Shown here: positions 17,108-26,858 of the stretch, one piece after another
How the letters are laid out: each line of letters opens with the position of its first letter
How positions within the stretch are numbered: position 1 is the stretch's first letter
NCBI RefSeq assembly: GCF_024137865.1
Contig: NZ_CP099960.1
Span: 1,736,001 to 1,800,000, forward strand
DNA from: Moraxella sp. FZFQ2102
Lineage (GTDB): Bacteria; Pseudomonadota; Gammaproteobacteria; Pseudomonadales; Moraxellaceae
DNA length: 64,000 bases
Direction: 5' to 3'
The notes under the pieces: generated by a model
Told to the model about the DNA's origin: nothing
The model's input: the letters and a program-made list of their open reading frames with translations, nothing else
The model's database searches: none
Program-made: the position numbers and the translations under genes

Positions 17108-18106
17108 TTAGGCTGGCTCACCATTTGCCAAAATACCTGCTTTGGCGTGCAATTCTTTGACAAATGCCACTTCTTCGATGGCACCCAGTACCACAGGGAT
17201 ACGCTGATGGATGTGTGTCGGCTCAATCTCCATGATGCGAGCCACAGCATCGGTTGATGCACCGCCTGCTTGCTCAATCACAAAGCTCATCGGATTGGCT
17301 TCGTACATCAGGCGTAGTTTGCCTGCTTTGCCGGCAATCTTGGTATCAAATGGATACATAAATACACCGCCACGAATCAAGATACGGTGTACATCAGCAA
17401 TCATCGCTGCCACCCAGCGCATATTGTAGTCTTTGTTTCGTACGCCTGTATCACCGGCGACCAGACCATCGATGTATTCTTGGATTGGCGGTAGCCAGTA
17501 GCGATGATTTGATGCGTTGATGGCGTATTCAGCAGTGGATTTGGCGATTTGTACGCGTTCATTGATAAGGATATAAGCTTGGGTATTTGGGTCAAAGCTA
17601 AACATCGCCACACCATCACCCAAAGTCAGTGCCAGCATGGTCGATGTACCATAAATAAAGTAACCAGCGGCAACTTGGTTTTCACCTTTTTGCAAAAAAT
17701 CTTCGGCAGTGGCTGTTTTACCGACATTATGATACGGCAAAATCGAGAAAATCGTCCCAACAGTCATGTTGATGTCGATATTGCTTGAGCCATCGAGTGG
17801 ATCAAACAACACGAGCAATGAGCCGTCTTCGTTGGCAGGGCTGATGTCGTCAAGCTCTTCGGATGCCACGCCTGCACAGTGTGGATTACGAGTCAGGGCA
17901 CCTAGCAGTAGATCATTTGAGATGACATCGAGTTTCTTTTGGGCTTCGCCTTGGACATTTTCGTTACCCGCTTCGCCATGAATGCCAGCCAATGCACCTT
18001 TGTCCAGTAGATGGCTGATTGAGATACTGGCGGTGGCAAGCGTGGTCAAAGTGCTTGCAATCTCAGGTGTGCTATGTGTTTGCAGATAGTCGTGTAAAGT
18101 TGTCAT
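17108..18106 (-). CDS. fbp: fructose-1,6-bisphosphatase class I
   Basis: Gluconeogenic enzyme removing the 1-phosphate of fructose-1,6-bisphosphate, Mg-dependent. Seen: VASEELDDI near residue 79 (metal Glu), the metal/phosphate motif [19 protein letters not shown] near residues 99-117, NHRYW near 208 and the substrate segment [20 protein letters not shown] near 268-287. Length 332 is standard. ATG 18106 with AGGATGAACC upstream. It heads a probable four-gene transcript with the orphan, the methyltransferase and the phosphoesterase. Confidence 0.96.
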   Translation of the reverse strand: MTTLHDYLQTHSTPEIASTLTTLATASISISHLLDKGALAGIHGEAGNENVQGEAQKKLDVISNDLLLGALTRNPHCAGVASEELDDISPANEDGSLLVLFDPLDGSSNIDINMTVGTIFSILPYHNVGKTATAEDFLQKGENQVAAGYFIYGTSTMLALTLGDGVAMFSFDPNTQAYILINERVQIAKSTAEYAINASNHRYWLPPIQEYIDGLVAGDTGVRNKDYNMRWVAAMIADVHRILIRGGVFMYPFDTKIAGKAGKLRLMYEANPMSFVIEQAGGASTDAVARIMEIEPTHIHQRIPVVLGAIEEVAFVKELHAKAGILANGEPA

Positions 18107-18410
18107 GGTTCATCCTTTGTTGTCATGGCGGTTGTTATGGCGATGGCGCTGTCAGATTGGCGATTTTCTTGATAAAAAATCTCATTTTTTGCTTTGTAGT
18201 TGGCGGTAAATCGGCTAAACTATAAAGCATCAAACCAAATCACGATTCCAAAGCCATTGTACACATTATTTTATAAAATAAATTAATTGTCGGCACAGTG
18301 CGTACTTGCCAAACAATCTGGCTAATAGTGTAGCAAATTTGCCCTAGAAATCATAGGTTTTTGTGTGGTGATTGGGTAATGCTTTTTAAACTACTTGCAA
18401 GGATATCTCT
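18107..18410. other. fbp-pyrB divergent spacer
   Basis: No gene found. The 180 bases before pyrB are AT-rich with several possible but unconvincing promoter boxes, and no obvious pyrimidine-rich attenuator. AAGGA lies 8 bases before the pyrB ATG. Confidence 0.4.
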
Positions 18411-19427
18411 ATGTCGCAAAATATCTTGACCGATGTCGATGCACGACTCAATGCATCGCTAGTCCGCCCACAGCTGAATGATGATGGGGCGATTCGTCAC
18501 TTTTTGGGCGTGGAAGGGCTAAACAAAGCTCAGCTTGAAAATATCATCACCAAGGCAATGAGCTATTTTGACCAAGATGGTAAATTGACCAACACCGAAG
18601 AGCTGGCAGGACGCACGGTGATGAATCTGTTTTTTGAGCCGAGCACTCGCACACGCATGACTTTTGAAGCTGCCCAAAAACGCTTGGGGGCAAATGTGCT
18701 AAATATCGACATCGCGCGTTCAAGCACCACCAAGGGTGAGAGCCTGCGAGATACATTGTGGAATCTTGAGGCGATGAGTGCCGATATGTTTGTCGTCCGC
18801 CACAACGCATCAGGGGCGGCACATTTTATGGCGACACAAGTCACGCCAAATATCGCCATCATCAATGCAGGCGACGGCTGGCACGCTCACCCAACCCAAG
18901 CAATGCTTGATATGCTGACCATCCATCGTGAAGCAACCAAGCCATTTGATGAGCTGTCTGTCGCCATCATCGGCGATATCAAACACAGCCGTGTGGCACG
19001 CTCTGATATCTCTGCATTAAAGACACTCGGCGTCAAGGACATTCGTGTCATTGCACCACGCACTTTATTACCCAAAGGGATTGAGCGTTATGGCGTGAGC
19101 GTCTTTGAAAATATCGATGAAGGCGTGGTGGATTGTGATGTGCTGATCGGTCTGCGCATCCAAAATGAACGCATTGGCTCGCCGTTGTTGGCATCATCGA
19201 GTGAGTATTTTAAGGCATATGGCATCACCGATGAGCGCGTGACAAAGGCGCGCCCAAATGCACTGGTCATGCACCCAGGTCCGATGAACCGCGGTGTCGA
19301 GATCGCATCGACCGTGGCGGATGGCCCGCAGTCAGTGATTCTAAAGCAGGTCAATAACGGCATTGCGGTGCGCATGGCGGTGATGGCGCTGTCGGTCGCA
19401 GGTCAAGATGCTTATAAGGGCTTATAA
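18411..19427 (+). CDS. pyrB: aspartate carbamoyltransferase catalytic subunit
   Basis: Condenses aspartate and carbamoyl phosphate, committing to pyrimidines. Seen: FFEPSTRTRMTFE near residues 73-85 (carbamoyl-phosphate loop), VVRHNASGAAHF, HPTQAMLDML near 160-169, and MHPGPMNRGVEIAS near 282-295. N-terminal extension before the catalytic core and the adjacent pyrC'-type gene match the class A ATCase of Pseudomonas and Acinetobacter, where PyrB forms a dodecamer with PyrC'. No pyrI regulatory-subunit gene is adjacent. Confidence 0.95.
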   Translation: MSQNILTDVDARLNASLVRPQLNDDGAIRHFLGVEGLNKAQLENIITKAMSYFDQDGKLTNTEELAGRTVMNLFFEPSTRTRMTFEAAQKRLGANVLNIDIARSSTTKGESLRDTLWNLEAMSADMFVVRHNASGAAHFMATQVTPNIAIINAGDGWHAHPTQAMLDMLTIHREATKPFDELSVAIIGDIKHSRVARSDISALKTLGVKDIRVIAPRTLLPKGIERYGVSVFENIDEGVVDCDVLIGLRIQNERIGSPLLASSSEYFKAYGITDERVTKARPNALVMHPGPMNRGVEIASTVADGPQSVILKQVNNGIAVRMAVMALSVAGQDAYKGL

Positions 19428-19489
19428 ATAAAGTTTGTAAGTAATTAGAATATTTTAACGGATTGTACAGATTTTTAATAAGGCAAATC

Positions 19490-20644
19490 ATGAAAAATTA
19501 TCTACCAAGCGACTGGCAAACCGTCACTTTTGCAAATAAATTCGATGATGATCATTGGGTGTTTCCACCGATCGTCGATCTGTGCGCGCGTCTGCGTGAA
19601 CCAGGACATCAAGCGCACGGCACTTTAAAATCTGAAGGCACGGCTGCGCGCAAAAACGGCATTTTACACATCGTATTGCCGCCTGATACTGACCCAATTT
19701 TACAAAATGGCTCGCTGCTAAAAGGGCTTCGCGAAAAAGCCATGCAAGATGGCGGTGTGTATCTGCATATCCTGGGTGCGCTGACCGATGGGCTCAAAGG
19801 CGAACAACCTGCCAATCTTGCTGGCCTAAAACAAGGCGGTGCCATCGCAGTGACTAACGCCAGTAAAGGCTTTGCCAATGATACTGTCATGCTACGCACG
19901 CTAGAGTATGCGGCGACTTTTGGGCTAAAAGTATTCTTTTATCCTGATGAGCCAAGCCTATCCAAGGGCGGTGTGGCACATGAGGGCTATATCGCATCAT
20001 TCCATGGTTTGCAGGGTATTCCTTGGCTTGCTGAGACGGTGGCACTGTCCAAGCAGCTATTGATGGTCGAAGAGACTGGCATCAGTGCACATTTTAGCCA
20101 AATCACTTGCCGCACATCGGTCGAGTTGATTCGTTGGGCGAAATCTCGTGGCTTACCGATTACTTGTGATGTCGCCATGCATCAGCTGCATCTGACTGAT
20201 GATGATATCGAGGGCTATGATGCCAGTGCTTATGTACTGCCACCACTTCGCAGTAATACTGACCAAAAAGCACTGATTGCAGGGCTAAAAGATGGCACGA
20301 TTGATGCGATTTGTAGTCATCATGAACCATTGTCATCATCAGCCAAGCAAGCACCGTTTGGCGAAGCAACCCCTGGTATTAGCAATTTTGATACTTTTGT
20401 GGCACTGGGTGTCAAGCTGGTCAAAGATGGCATCTTGACCGCTGATGAACTGGTTGCCAAAATCTGCACCAATCCAGCCAAAATCGCTGGCATTGATGAT
20501 TATCAGACCATCGGCGGTGCTATCGTCATCGATCCTGAGCTGTCTTGGCAGGTCGGTAGTGATACCATGTATTCAAAAGGCAAAAACACGCCATTTAGTG
20601 GTCAGACATTGACAGGGCGTGTGGTGGCAACGACTTTTGAATAA
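19490..20644 (+). CDS. pyrX: noncatalytic dihydroorotase-like subunit PyrC' (PyrX)
   Basis: A 384-residue amidohydrolase-fold protein related to dihydroorotase but missing its metal site. The family HxH motif region (normally DxHxHxRxPG) reads DLCARLREPG near residues 29-38, so both His are replaced by Cys and Arg. The usual TDHAPH late motif reads SHHEPL, losing the Asp. H's in GISAHFSQ and MHQLHL remain. This matches PyrC', a structural partner that keeps pyrB-encoded ATCase assembled and active; a true PyrC should be elsewhere. ATG at 19490 with AAGG at 19480; an upstream in-frame start at 19463 is less likely. Confidence 0.88.
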   Translation: MKNYLPSDWQTVTFANKFDDDHWVFPPIVDLCARLREPGHQAHGTLKSEGTAARKNGILHIVLPPDTDPILQNGSLLKGLREKAMQDGGVYLHILGALTDGLKGEQPANLAGLKQGGAIAVTNASKGFANDTVMLRTLEYAATFGLKVFFYPDEPSLSKGGVAHEGYIASFHGLQGIPWLAETVALSKQLLMVEETGISAHFSQITCRTSVELIRWAKSRGLPITCDVAMHQLHLTDDDIEGYDASAYVLPPLRSNTDQKALIAGLKDGTIDAICSHHEPLSSSAKQAPFGEATPGISNFDTFVALGVKLVKDGILTADELVAKICTNPAKIAGIDDYQTIGGAIVIDPELSWQVGSDTMYSKGKNTPFSGQTLTGRVVATTFE

Positions 20645-20681
20645 CCAAACTTTTCAATTATTGATTGAAAAGTTCAATGCC

Positions 20682-20722
20682 AAAAACCGCTTGCCTTGAT
20701 GATAAAGGTGGCGGTTTTTTTT
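20682..20722 (+). terminator. pyrBX terminator
   Basis: AAAAACCGC and GCGG-T8 arms with a GCC/GGT inner pairing. A separate AT-rich inverted repeat (AACTTTTCAAT / ATTGAAAAGTT, about 20648-20672) lies between it and the stop codon. Confidence 0.75.
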
Positions 20723-20756
20723 AATTTATAGTGATTTCACTTCAAAAACCACCAAA

Positions 20757-20831
20757 ACCGTTCGCCCTGAGCTTGTCGAAGGGTAGGCGGTTTTCCGTTA
20801 TGGTTTGACTTTGCTCACCATGAACGAAACC
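20757..20831. repeat. GAGCTTGTCGAA-type palindromic repeat, copy 1
   Basis: CCGTTCGCCCTGAGCTTGTC near the left end and GAACG near the right end; matches the copy at 28398-28470 along most of its length. Common bacterial palindromic repeat type, no coding capacity. The right part is more degenerate here (TTTGACTTTGCTCACC). Confidence 0.8.
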
Positions 20832-21006
20832 GATATGATGTATTTTTAATTTGATTAACTATAAATTAAAATAATTTGCTATAAATTTATCATTAATACC
20901 AAATTATGCATCGCTTTTAAGTACCGATAAAGTACTCATAAAAACATTGCATTACTCCAAGCACTTTTGGTATATTTGGCTTTAATCAACAGATAAGGAA
21001 ATTCCG

Positions 21007-22053
21007 ATGACCACACCATCATTGGCACACATCTTGGCTACCACACCGATTCTACAAGCACCGATGGCAGGGGCGACGAATGTCGATACTGTGATAGCGG
21101 CACAGCAAGCAGGAGCATTGGGAGCGCTTGGTGCAGGCATGATGTCGCCTGCCCAAATCCATCAAGCCATCAGTGATATCAAGGCGCGGACAGATGCGCC
21201 ATTTTGTGTCAATTTGATGGTGCTATCTGACGATGCGACCAGTCAGTATAGCCAAGCGATGCCAACATGGTTAAGCGAGCTGTATCAATCACTAGATGTC
21301 GTGCCTAGCCTTGATGATAAGCCTGCGCACAGCTTTGGTGAGCAGTTTCAAGTCTTGCTTGATAATCCTGTGTCGATAGCGAGCTTTACTTTTGGGATTA
21401 TCAGCACAGGGCAGATGGCGGCGCTTAAGGCGGTCGGCACGCTTGTTATCGGTACGGCGAATCACCCTGATGAAGTGCTGGCGTGGTCAGCACTGGGCGC
21501 GGACGCAGTGATCATACAGGGTGCAGAAGCAGGCGGTCATCGCGGCGGCTGGCTGTGTGAGAGCGATATGCCATTGGTATTGGCAGAGTTATTTAGTCAG
21601 ACTAAGCAGTGCTTAACACAAGAAAATATTGACACACCAATCATCGTCGCAGGTGGTATCGCTGATCGCGCGCAGGTGGTGCGATATTTATCGGCAGGCG
21701 CAGCAGCGGTGGTGGTCGGCACGGCGTTTTTGAGCACGGTTGAGTCTTGTATTTCGCCAATTTGGAAACAGCGACTGCTGGCAGGCGGTGAGACTCAGCT
21801 GACGCGGCTGTATTCGGGCAAATTGGCGCGTGGCTTGGTGACAGAATATATGCAGCAGTTCGCGCATCTAGATGGACTTGAGCGACATGACCAGCTGCCA
21901 GTGTATCCGACGCTGAACGCCATGACCAAATCCTTGCGCGCGCACGGCACTAAGACTGCCAATAGTGAGCTGATGAGCCTATGGGCAGGGGCGAATGTCG
22001 GCGCGTGCCGTGATGAGACGATGGCGGCATTAGTGGGGCGGTTGGTTATGTAG
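21007..22053 (+). CDS. nitronate monooxygenase family protein
   Basis: A 348-residue FMN-binding TIM barrel that in this family oxidises nitronates such as propionate-3-nitronate. Seen: ILQAPMAGATN near residues 15-25, DAPFCVNLMVL near 62, SFTFGIIS near 125, GAEAGGHRGG near 176-185 with the catalytic His, AGGIADRAQVV near 216 and VVVGTAFLST near 237-246 (FMN phosphate site). A nearby role is not obvious: flanking genes are unrelated. The start has TAAGGAAA six bases upstream of ATG 21007. 2-nitropropane dioxygenase is the older family name. Confidence 0.88.
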   Translation: MTTPSLAHILATTPILQAPMAGATNVDTVIAAQQAGALGALGAGMMSPAQIHQAISDIKARTDAPFCVNLMVLSDDATSQYSQAMPTWLSELYQSLDVVPSLDDKPAHSFGEQFQVLLDNPVSIASFTFGIISTGQMAALKAVGTLVIGTANHPDEVLAWSALGADAVIIQGAEAGGHRGGWLCESDMPLVLAELFSQTKQCLTQENIDTPIIVAGGIADRAQVVRYLSAGAAAVVVGTAFLSTVESCISPIWKQRLLAGGETQLTRLYSGKLARGLVTEYMQQFAHLDGLERHDQLPVYPTLNAMTKSLRAHGTKTANSELMSLWAGANVGACRDETMAALVGRLVM

Positions 22054-22102
22054 GGTGGTTGGGTATTGGAGGGTGTTTTATCGTATTCATTCCATTTTTC
22101 AT

Positions 22103-22222
22103 AAACCCCCTCCCAGCCTCCCCCCCTTTTTTTTTAAAAGGGGAGGAGTGGTATCTTGCAGGCTGATGTTTGCAAAAGGACGCTCCCTCCCCTTAATTAA
22201 GAGGAGGGCTGGGCTGGGGTTT
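22103..22222. repeat. 120-bp palindromic MITE-like element, copy 1
   Basis: Outer ends AAACCCC and GGGGTTT, G/C-rich arms (CCCCTCCCAGCC ... GGCTGGGCTGGGG), and a unique core containing CTTGCAGGCTGATGTTTGCA. The core matches in direct orientation the element at 45742-45857. No ORF of interest; it lies in the convergent gap between the nitronate monooxygenase gene and nhaA. Confidence 0.8.
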
Positions 22223-22298
22223 ATTGGTAGATATTTTATAATTTTCAACCACAAAAAATCCACCGTTCACACAGTGGATTTTATATTGCTCATTCTAT

Positions 22299-23510
22299 TC
22301 AATCATGAATATAGCCCTTGCCTTCATCGGTGGCAAACACAGGATGATCGGCATTGGGGATGGCTTTGCGTAGCAGCAGATAACCTGCGATACCTGAGAT
22401 GATCGAGCCTAGAATAATGCCAAGTCGCGGATCGAAGCCTTCAGGAATACCGCCAAAGGCAAGCCCTGAGATGAACAAGCTCATCGTAAAGCCGATACCG
22501 CACAGCAAGGACACGCCGTAGATTTGCTTCATATTTGTGCCTGTTGGTAGGCTTGCCAAGCCAAGCTTTAGGCAAAGTAGCACCGCCGCCATCACGCCGA
22601 CTTGCTTACCGATGAACAGACCTGCCGCGATGCCCAGTGGCACAGGATGTAGCAGCGTATCGATGCTTGTGCCTGCCAGACTGATACCGGCATTGGCAAA
22701 GGCGAATAATGGCAAAATCCCAAACGCCACTGTCCCGTGCAAATCATGTTCCAGCTCTTCAAGCGGTGAATGTTCAGGGTCGTGTTTGTTGCGCAGTGGA
22801 ATAAAAAATGCCAATAGCACGCCTGCCAAAGTTGCGTGTACCCCTGATTTGAGCATCGCTGCCCACATGATAAGACCGATGAGCAGATAAGGTGTCAGAC
22901 GCACCACACCCATTTTGTTCAACAGATACAAAATTGGCAAGCAGACCGCCGCCACACCCAATGAAAATAGGGATAAATCAGCCGTATAAAATAGCGCAAT
23001 GATGATGATCGCACCCAAGTCATCAAAAATTGCAATCGACACTAAAAATACCTTCAAGGCATTTGGCACGCGATTGCCCAAAAGGCTAATCACACCCAAG
23101 GCAAAAGCAATATCAGTCGCCGCAGGGATCGCCCAGCCTGCCAACTGCTCAGGATTTTGGTAGTTGAATGCGGCATAAATCAGCGCAGGGGCGATCATAC
23201 CACCGACAGCCGCCAAGGCAGGCATCAAAATTTGCTTGACATCAGCAAGCTCACCGATCAGTGCTTCGCGCTTAAGCTCAAGCCCAACCAAGAAAAAGAA
23301 AATCGCCATCAAGCCATCATTGATCCAGTGGTGCGCATCTTTGGCGATCTCAAACGCGCCGATCTGCACCACCACAGGCGCATGGATAAAAGCATGATAT
23401 AAATCGTGCAAAGGCGAGTTGGCGACGATCATCGCAAGGATGGCAGCCAAGGCAAGCACGATACCGCCAGCCGCTTCTAATTGTAAGAATTTTTTAATTT
23501 GGGCGAACAT
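22299..23510 (-). CDS. nhaA: Na+/H+ antiporter NhaA
   Basis: Exports Na+ or Li+ in exchange for two H+, for pH and salt homeostasis; inner membrane, 12 helices. Seen: [20 protein letters not shown] near residues 62-81, [21 protein letters not shown] with the Asp of TM4, and [19 protein letters not shown] near 157-175 carrying the paired Asp residues (equivalent to D163/D164). 403 residues is slightly longer than E. coli's 388, ending in a short hydrophilic tail [15 protein letters not shown]. Single gene. Confidence 0.96.
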   Translation of the reverse strand: MFAQIKKFLQLEAAGGIVLALAAILAMIVANSPLHDLYHAFIHAPVVVQIGAFEIAKDAHHWINDGLMAIFFFLVGLELKREALIGELADVKQILMPALAAVGGMIAPALIYAAFNYQNPEQLAGWAIPAATDIAFALGVISLLGNRVPNALKVFLVSIAIFDDLGAIIIIALFYTADLSLFSLGVAAVCLPILYLLNKMGVVRLTPYLLIGLIMWAAMLKSGVHATLAGVLLAFFIPLRNKHDPEHSPLEELEHDLHGTVAFGILPLFAFANAGISLAGTSIDTLLHPVPLGIAAGLFIGKQVGVMAAVLLCLKLGLASLPTGTNMKQIYGVSLLCGIGFTMSLFISGLAFGGIPEGFDPRLGIILGSIISGIAGYLLLRKAIPNADHPVFATDEGKGYIHD

Positions 23511-23728
23511 TGCTACTTCCTACTTCGTGTCTCGTCAAGGTTGGTTTGGCTTTGGCGTGATGGATTTATGATAAGATACCAAAGCGTTGATTGTTTTAGA
23601 ATTACAATTCGTTCAGCGAATCTTGTCAAATTTGCATAAAAAGTTATTAATTAACGCCAATGTATCAAAAAATCAGCGTATAATAAAGTATTTTTTACAT
23701 TTTACAGCATTTGGGAAGTAAATCTGTG

Positions 23729-24484
23729 ATGGATATTCAATTGGGATTTGAGATTTTGGTGATGCTGTTTGGCGTGGCGATGTTGGCAGGCTTTGTCGAT
23801 GCGATGGCAGGTGGCGGCGGGCTTTTGACCATTCCTGCTCTTTTGCTGTCGGGTGTGCCACCCATTGCCACCCTTGCTACCAATAAGCTGCAAGCTTCAG
23901 CAGGTTCGTTCTCGGCAAGTCTCACCATGATCAAAAAAGGTGTGGTGCGCCCTTATGAGATCAAATGGGCGATTTTGGCGGCGTTTATTGGTTCAGCGAT
24001 TGCCACGGTGTTGGTGCAGCTGTCGCCACCTGAGATGCTCAAGGTCATCATTCCGTTTTTGGTTGCAGGCGTGGGGCTTTATACGCTGTTTGCCCCAAGT
24101 CTTGGCGAGATCGAAAGCGCGCCCAAACTGAGCCAATCCACTTGGCAAAAGACCATTGTGCCGGTGATTGGCTTTTATGATGGTTATCTTGGACCGGGGA
24201 CAGGGACATTTTTTGCGCTGTCTAATGTTGCGCTGCGTGGCATGGATTTGATCCGCGCAACAGGTGTGGCAAAGCTTTTGAATTTCTCAACCAACATCGC
24301 AAGCTTGATTTTCTTTATCTTGGGCGGTCAGGTGCTGTGGAAAGTGGGCTTTGTGATGATGGCAGGGCAAATCATTGGGGCGTTTTGTGGTTCGCAGATG
24401 GTGGTCAAAGGCGGTGCGAAATTTATCCGCCCTGTGATTGTGCTGATGTGCTTTGCGATGGTGGTGCGCTATGTGTTTTGGTGA
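23729..24484 (+). CDS. TSUP (TauE/SafE) family permease
   Basis: A 251-residue inner-membrane protein with about eight helices. Seen: first half motif GFVDAMAGGGGLLTIPALLL near residues 24-43 and TNKLQASAGSF, then second-half equivalent FYDGYLGPGTGTFFALSN near 150-167 and GVAKLLNFSTNIASL. The two similar halves are typical of TauE/SafE transporters such as YfcA; the likely substrates are small sulfur or carboxylate anions but this is not decidable. ATG at 23729 is chosen; the frame is open from TTG 23711. Confidence 0.85.
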   Translation: MDIQLGFEILVMLFGVAMLAGFVDAMAGGGGLLTIPALLLSGVPPIATLATNKLQASAGSFSASLTMIKKGVVRPYEIKWAILAAFIGSAIATVLVQLSPPEMLKVIIPFLVAGVGLYTLFAPSLGEIESAPKLSQSTWQKTIVPVIGFYDGYLGPGTGTFFALSNVALRGMDLIRATGVAKLLNFSTNIASLIFFILGGQVLWKVGFVMMAGQIIGAFCGSQMVVKGGAKFIRPVIVLMCFAMVVRYVFW

Positions 24485-24507
24485 GTGATTGTTAAGATTA
24501 TTTGGGG

Positions 24508-24652
24508 TAATTATTGGGTGCGCCCACGCACCAATGTACTATAAGCATTTGATTTTTAAAATAAAATTTAATAAAATCTTGGAAAAATTGATATATCGAT
24601 TTTCTTAACGGCGCGTATAACACACCTTACTGTTCTGCGCCCTATAATTCTT
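24508..24652. repeat. dispersed palindromic repeat copies between TSUP and LysR genes
   Basis: GGGTGCGCCCACGCACC at about 24509-24525 and GGCGCGTATAACACACC followed by CTGCGCCCTATAA at about 24610-24650 belong to the same family as the islet repeats. The genes on both sides end here, so the repeats are at gene 3' ends. Confidence 0.6.
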
Positions 24653-24715
24653 GATTTGCATAATAATTTTTTATTAAAAAATCTAATTATCCCACCTAAT
24701 TTTTCAATTCATCCA

Positions 24716-25609
24716 TCACTGATGAAACAGCTCAAAACACACTTGCCGCAGCCATCGATTGTCCGAATTTTTGTGCATACGCGCGTGCCAGTGCTGCTTG
24801 ACATCAAAGCCTGATAACTCAAACGGCAGCGGATAAATCCGACAGCCTGCATCATCAAGTAAGAACCCAAGTTTTTCAGGGACGGTTGCGATCAGATCGG
24901 TATTTTTCACCACTGCATCCACGCCCAGATAGCCTGGCATACGCATCCGAATGTTGCGCGTGACGCCAAGCCGTTGAATTTCATTTTCTGCCATATAATG
25001 CCCCGTACCGCTCGGGACGATCTCTAGGTGATTTTCGCGTTCATAATCTTGTAAAGACAAGCTCTCAGCGATACGCGGATGATCATGCCGTACCAATGCC
25101 ACATAGTGCTGATGAAACAGCGTCTGCTGATAAAATCCTGCTTCTAACTGCGGAATAAAACCAATCGCCAAATCAATCTGCCCGCTACTCATCAGTGTCG
25201 GTGTCGCCGCATCGATCGGCACGACATTTAGGCAGATGTGCGGCGCGTGCGTGTGCAGATAGGCGGCAAGCTTCGGCACAAGCTGCAGATGGCTAATATC
25301 AGTCAGCCCAAGCGTGAAAGTGCGCGTCGAGATGGCAGGGTCAAAGGCGCGGCGGTAGTCATTGATGAGTCTGACTTGCTCGAGCGTCTGTGTGATCAGG
25401 GGTGCAAGCTCTTTGGCGAACTCAGTTGGCAGCATCTGATGACCGACGCGCACGAACAGCTGATTGTCAAAATGCTTACGCAGCTTGCTCAGTCCGATAC
25501 TCGCAGCAGGCTGTCCGATGTCAAGACTGGCTGCGGCGTGGGAGATATTCTCATGGGTATAAATGGCATGAAACAGCTGTAGCAGGCGGATATCTAAGGT
25601 GTGAGCCAT
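24716..25609 (-). CDS. LysR-type regulator of the gentisate locus
   Basis: A 297-residue LTTR. N-terminal winged helix: LDIRLLQLFHAIYTHENISHAA with helix-turn-helix DIGQPAASIGLSKLRKHF near residues 31-48 and LFVRVGHQMLPTEFA. C-terminal periplasmic-binding-type co-inducer domain. Divergent from the gentisate dioxygenase gene with a 148-base intergenic region, so it probably activates that operon with gentisate or a related acid as effector. The frame stays open far upstream (to 25897) but the family N-terminus fits ATG at 25609. Confidence 0.88.
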   Translation of the reverse strand: MAHTLDIRLLQLFHAIYTHENISHAAASLDIGQPAASIGLSKLRKHFDNQLFVRVGHQMLPTEFAKELAPLITQTLEQVRLINDYRRAFDPAISTRTFTLGLTDISHLQLVPKLAAYLHTHAPHICLNVVPIDAATPTLMSSGQIDLAIGFIPQLEAGFYQQTLFHQHYVALVRHDHPRIAESLSLQDYERENHLEIVPSGTGHYMAENEIQRLGVTRNIRMRMPGYLGVDAVVKNTDLIATVPEKLGFLLDDAGCRIYPLPFELSGFDVKQHWHARMHKNSDNRWLRQVCFELFHQ

Positions 25610-25654
25610 GGCACTCTCAAAGGGTGGGTGTGTGCGTATTGTAGCATGAGTATT

Positions 25655-25717
25655 AAAGTTATTAATAATATTTATTGTGCGTGGTGCATGGATGGCATTC
25701 GGCGAGTTTGGTATAAT
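25655..25717 (+). promoter_or_regulatory. gentisate operon promoter and possible LysR site
   Basis: TATAAT at 25712-25717 with a poor -35 (TGGATG at 25689-25694, 17-base spacer), as expected of an activator-dependent promoter. Upstream, TTATTAATAA about 25657-25666 is a perfect palindrome followed by more AT-rich dyads; it could be the T-N11-A type LysR site. Confidence 0.45.
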
Positions 25718-25757
25718 TTGCCAGACCACAAAAAAGTGCCAAACCAAGGAGTAAAAC

Positions 25758-26807
25758 ATGGATTTACAATTAGGTCGTCTGGAAGATTTACCACAAGCAT
25801 ATCGTGATGAATTGGAACAAAATAATTTAGTACCGCTGTGGCCAAGCCTACGCGATGTCATGCCGCCTATCACCCCACGCCCAAAATCCGTCGCCACCGT
25901 CTGGCCGTATCAGGACATCCGCCCACTACTCATGCAAGCAGGCGAGCTGACACCGATTGAAAAAGCCGAACGCCGCGTACTTGTGCTATCCAATCCAGGT
26001 CTTGACATCACCACCATGCGCGCAAGCCCTGTGATTTATTTGGGTATGCAGCTGATCCTACCAGGTGAGATCGCACCAAACCATCGCCACACGCCAAATG
26101 CTGTGCGCCTGATCGTCGAAGGTCAGGGCGGCTACACGACGGTCGCAGGTGAAAAATGCCCAATGGAGCATGGCGATCTGATCTTGACACCATCGGGTAT
26201 GTGGCATGAGCACGGACACGAAGGCGATGAGCCTGTGGTGTGGCTAGATATCCTAGATTTGCCACTGGTGTACTATGCTGAAGCAACTTATGTCGAAGAA
26301 GGCGATGACCAAGTCACGCGCAAAGTCGCTAATGAGCCTGTGTATCAAGGCGGTATTGTCCCTGTCAAGCACTTTGAGCGCAGTCAAGCCGCCTACCCAA
26401 TCCTACGCTACCGCTGGGAAGATGCCAAGCGCGCGCTAGAAAATATCGCCGCAACCGAGCCTGATACCGACATCGTGCAGGTGGCGTATGTCAATCCAGA
26501 AACAGGCGAAGATTGCCAAAAAATCATCGGCTACAGCGCCATCATGCTACGCCCACATGAAACCGTACATCTCAAACTTCGCTCAGCTGCACAAGTTTTT
26601 CACATGATCGACGGTCAAGTATCGCTGATGGTAGATGATAAGGCAATGTCATTGACACGCTCAGATACCGCAGTGTCGCCTGCCTTTGCACATACGAGCC
26701 TGACCAACCTAAGCGATCAGCCAAGCTTTGTGTTCGTCGCTGATGAAGCGCCATTTCAAAAGAAACTAGGGCTGTACAGCGAGCGTGATCGTGCGGATGG
26801 CAAATAA
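25758..26807 (+). CDS. gentisate 1,2-dioxygenase
   Basis: Fe(II)-dependent ring cleavage of gentisate (2,5-dihydroxybenzoate) to maleylpyruvate. A 349-residue bicupin; the first cupin has HRHTPNAVRLIVEGQGGYTT near residues 106-125 with the metal His pair, and GDLILTPSGMWHEHGHEGDE near 139-158 supplying the third His. The second cupin in the C-terminal half (ETVHLKLRSAAQVFHMIDGQ) lacks the full metal set. AAGGAG lies 6-7 bases before ATG. First gene of the gentisate operon; the product is taken by the isomerase and hydrolase downstream. Confidence 0.93.
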   Translation: MDLQLGRLEDLPQAYRDELEQNNLVPLWPSLRDVMPPITPRPKSVATVWPYQDIRPLLMQAGELTPIEKAERRVLVLSNPGLDITTMRASPVIYLGMQLILPGEIAPNHRHTPNAVRLIVEGQGGYTTVAGEKCPMEHGDLILTPSGMWHEHGHEGDEPVVWLDILDLPLVYYAEATYVEEGDDQVTRKVANEPVYQGGIVPVKHFERSQAAYPILRYRWEDAKRALENIAATEPDTDIVQVAYVNPETGEDCQKIIGYSAIMLRPHETVHLKLRSAAQVFHMIDGQVSLMVDDKAMSLTRSDTAVSPAFAHTSLTNLSDQPSFVFVADEAPFQKKLGLYSERDRADGK

Positions 26808-26858
26808 AAATTCATCCATTCACCACTGTTTTAACCGACAATAATAAGGCATAATAAT

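Noticed and set aside
19490..20644. Active dihydroorotase PyrC
   Set aside because: Both N-terminal metal histidines and the late Asp are missing, so the noncatalytic PyrC' reading is preferred.
22055..22402. 115-residue plus-strand ORF after the nitronate monooxygenase gene
   Set aside because: It is translation of the palindromic element at 22103-22222 and of the nhaA antisense strand.
24716..25897. 393-residue reading of the LysR gene
   Set aside because: The extra N-terminus is low-complexity intergenic translation; LTTR homology begins at residue ~97 with a good ATG at 25609.
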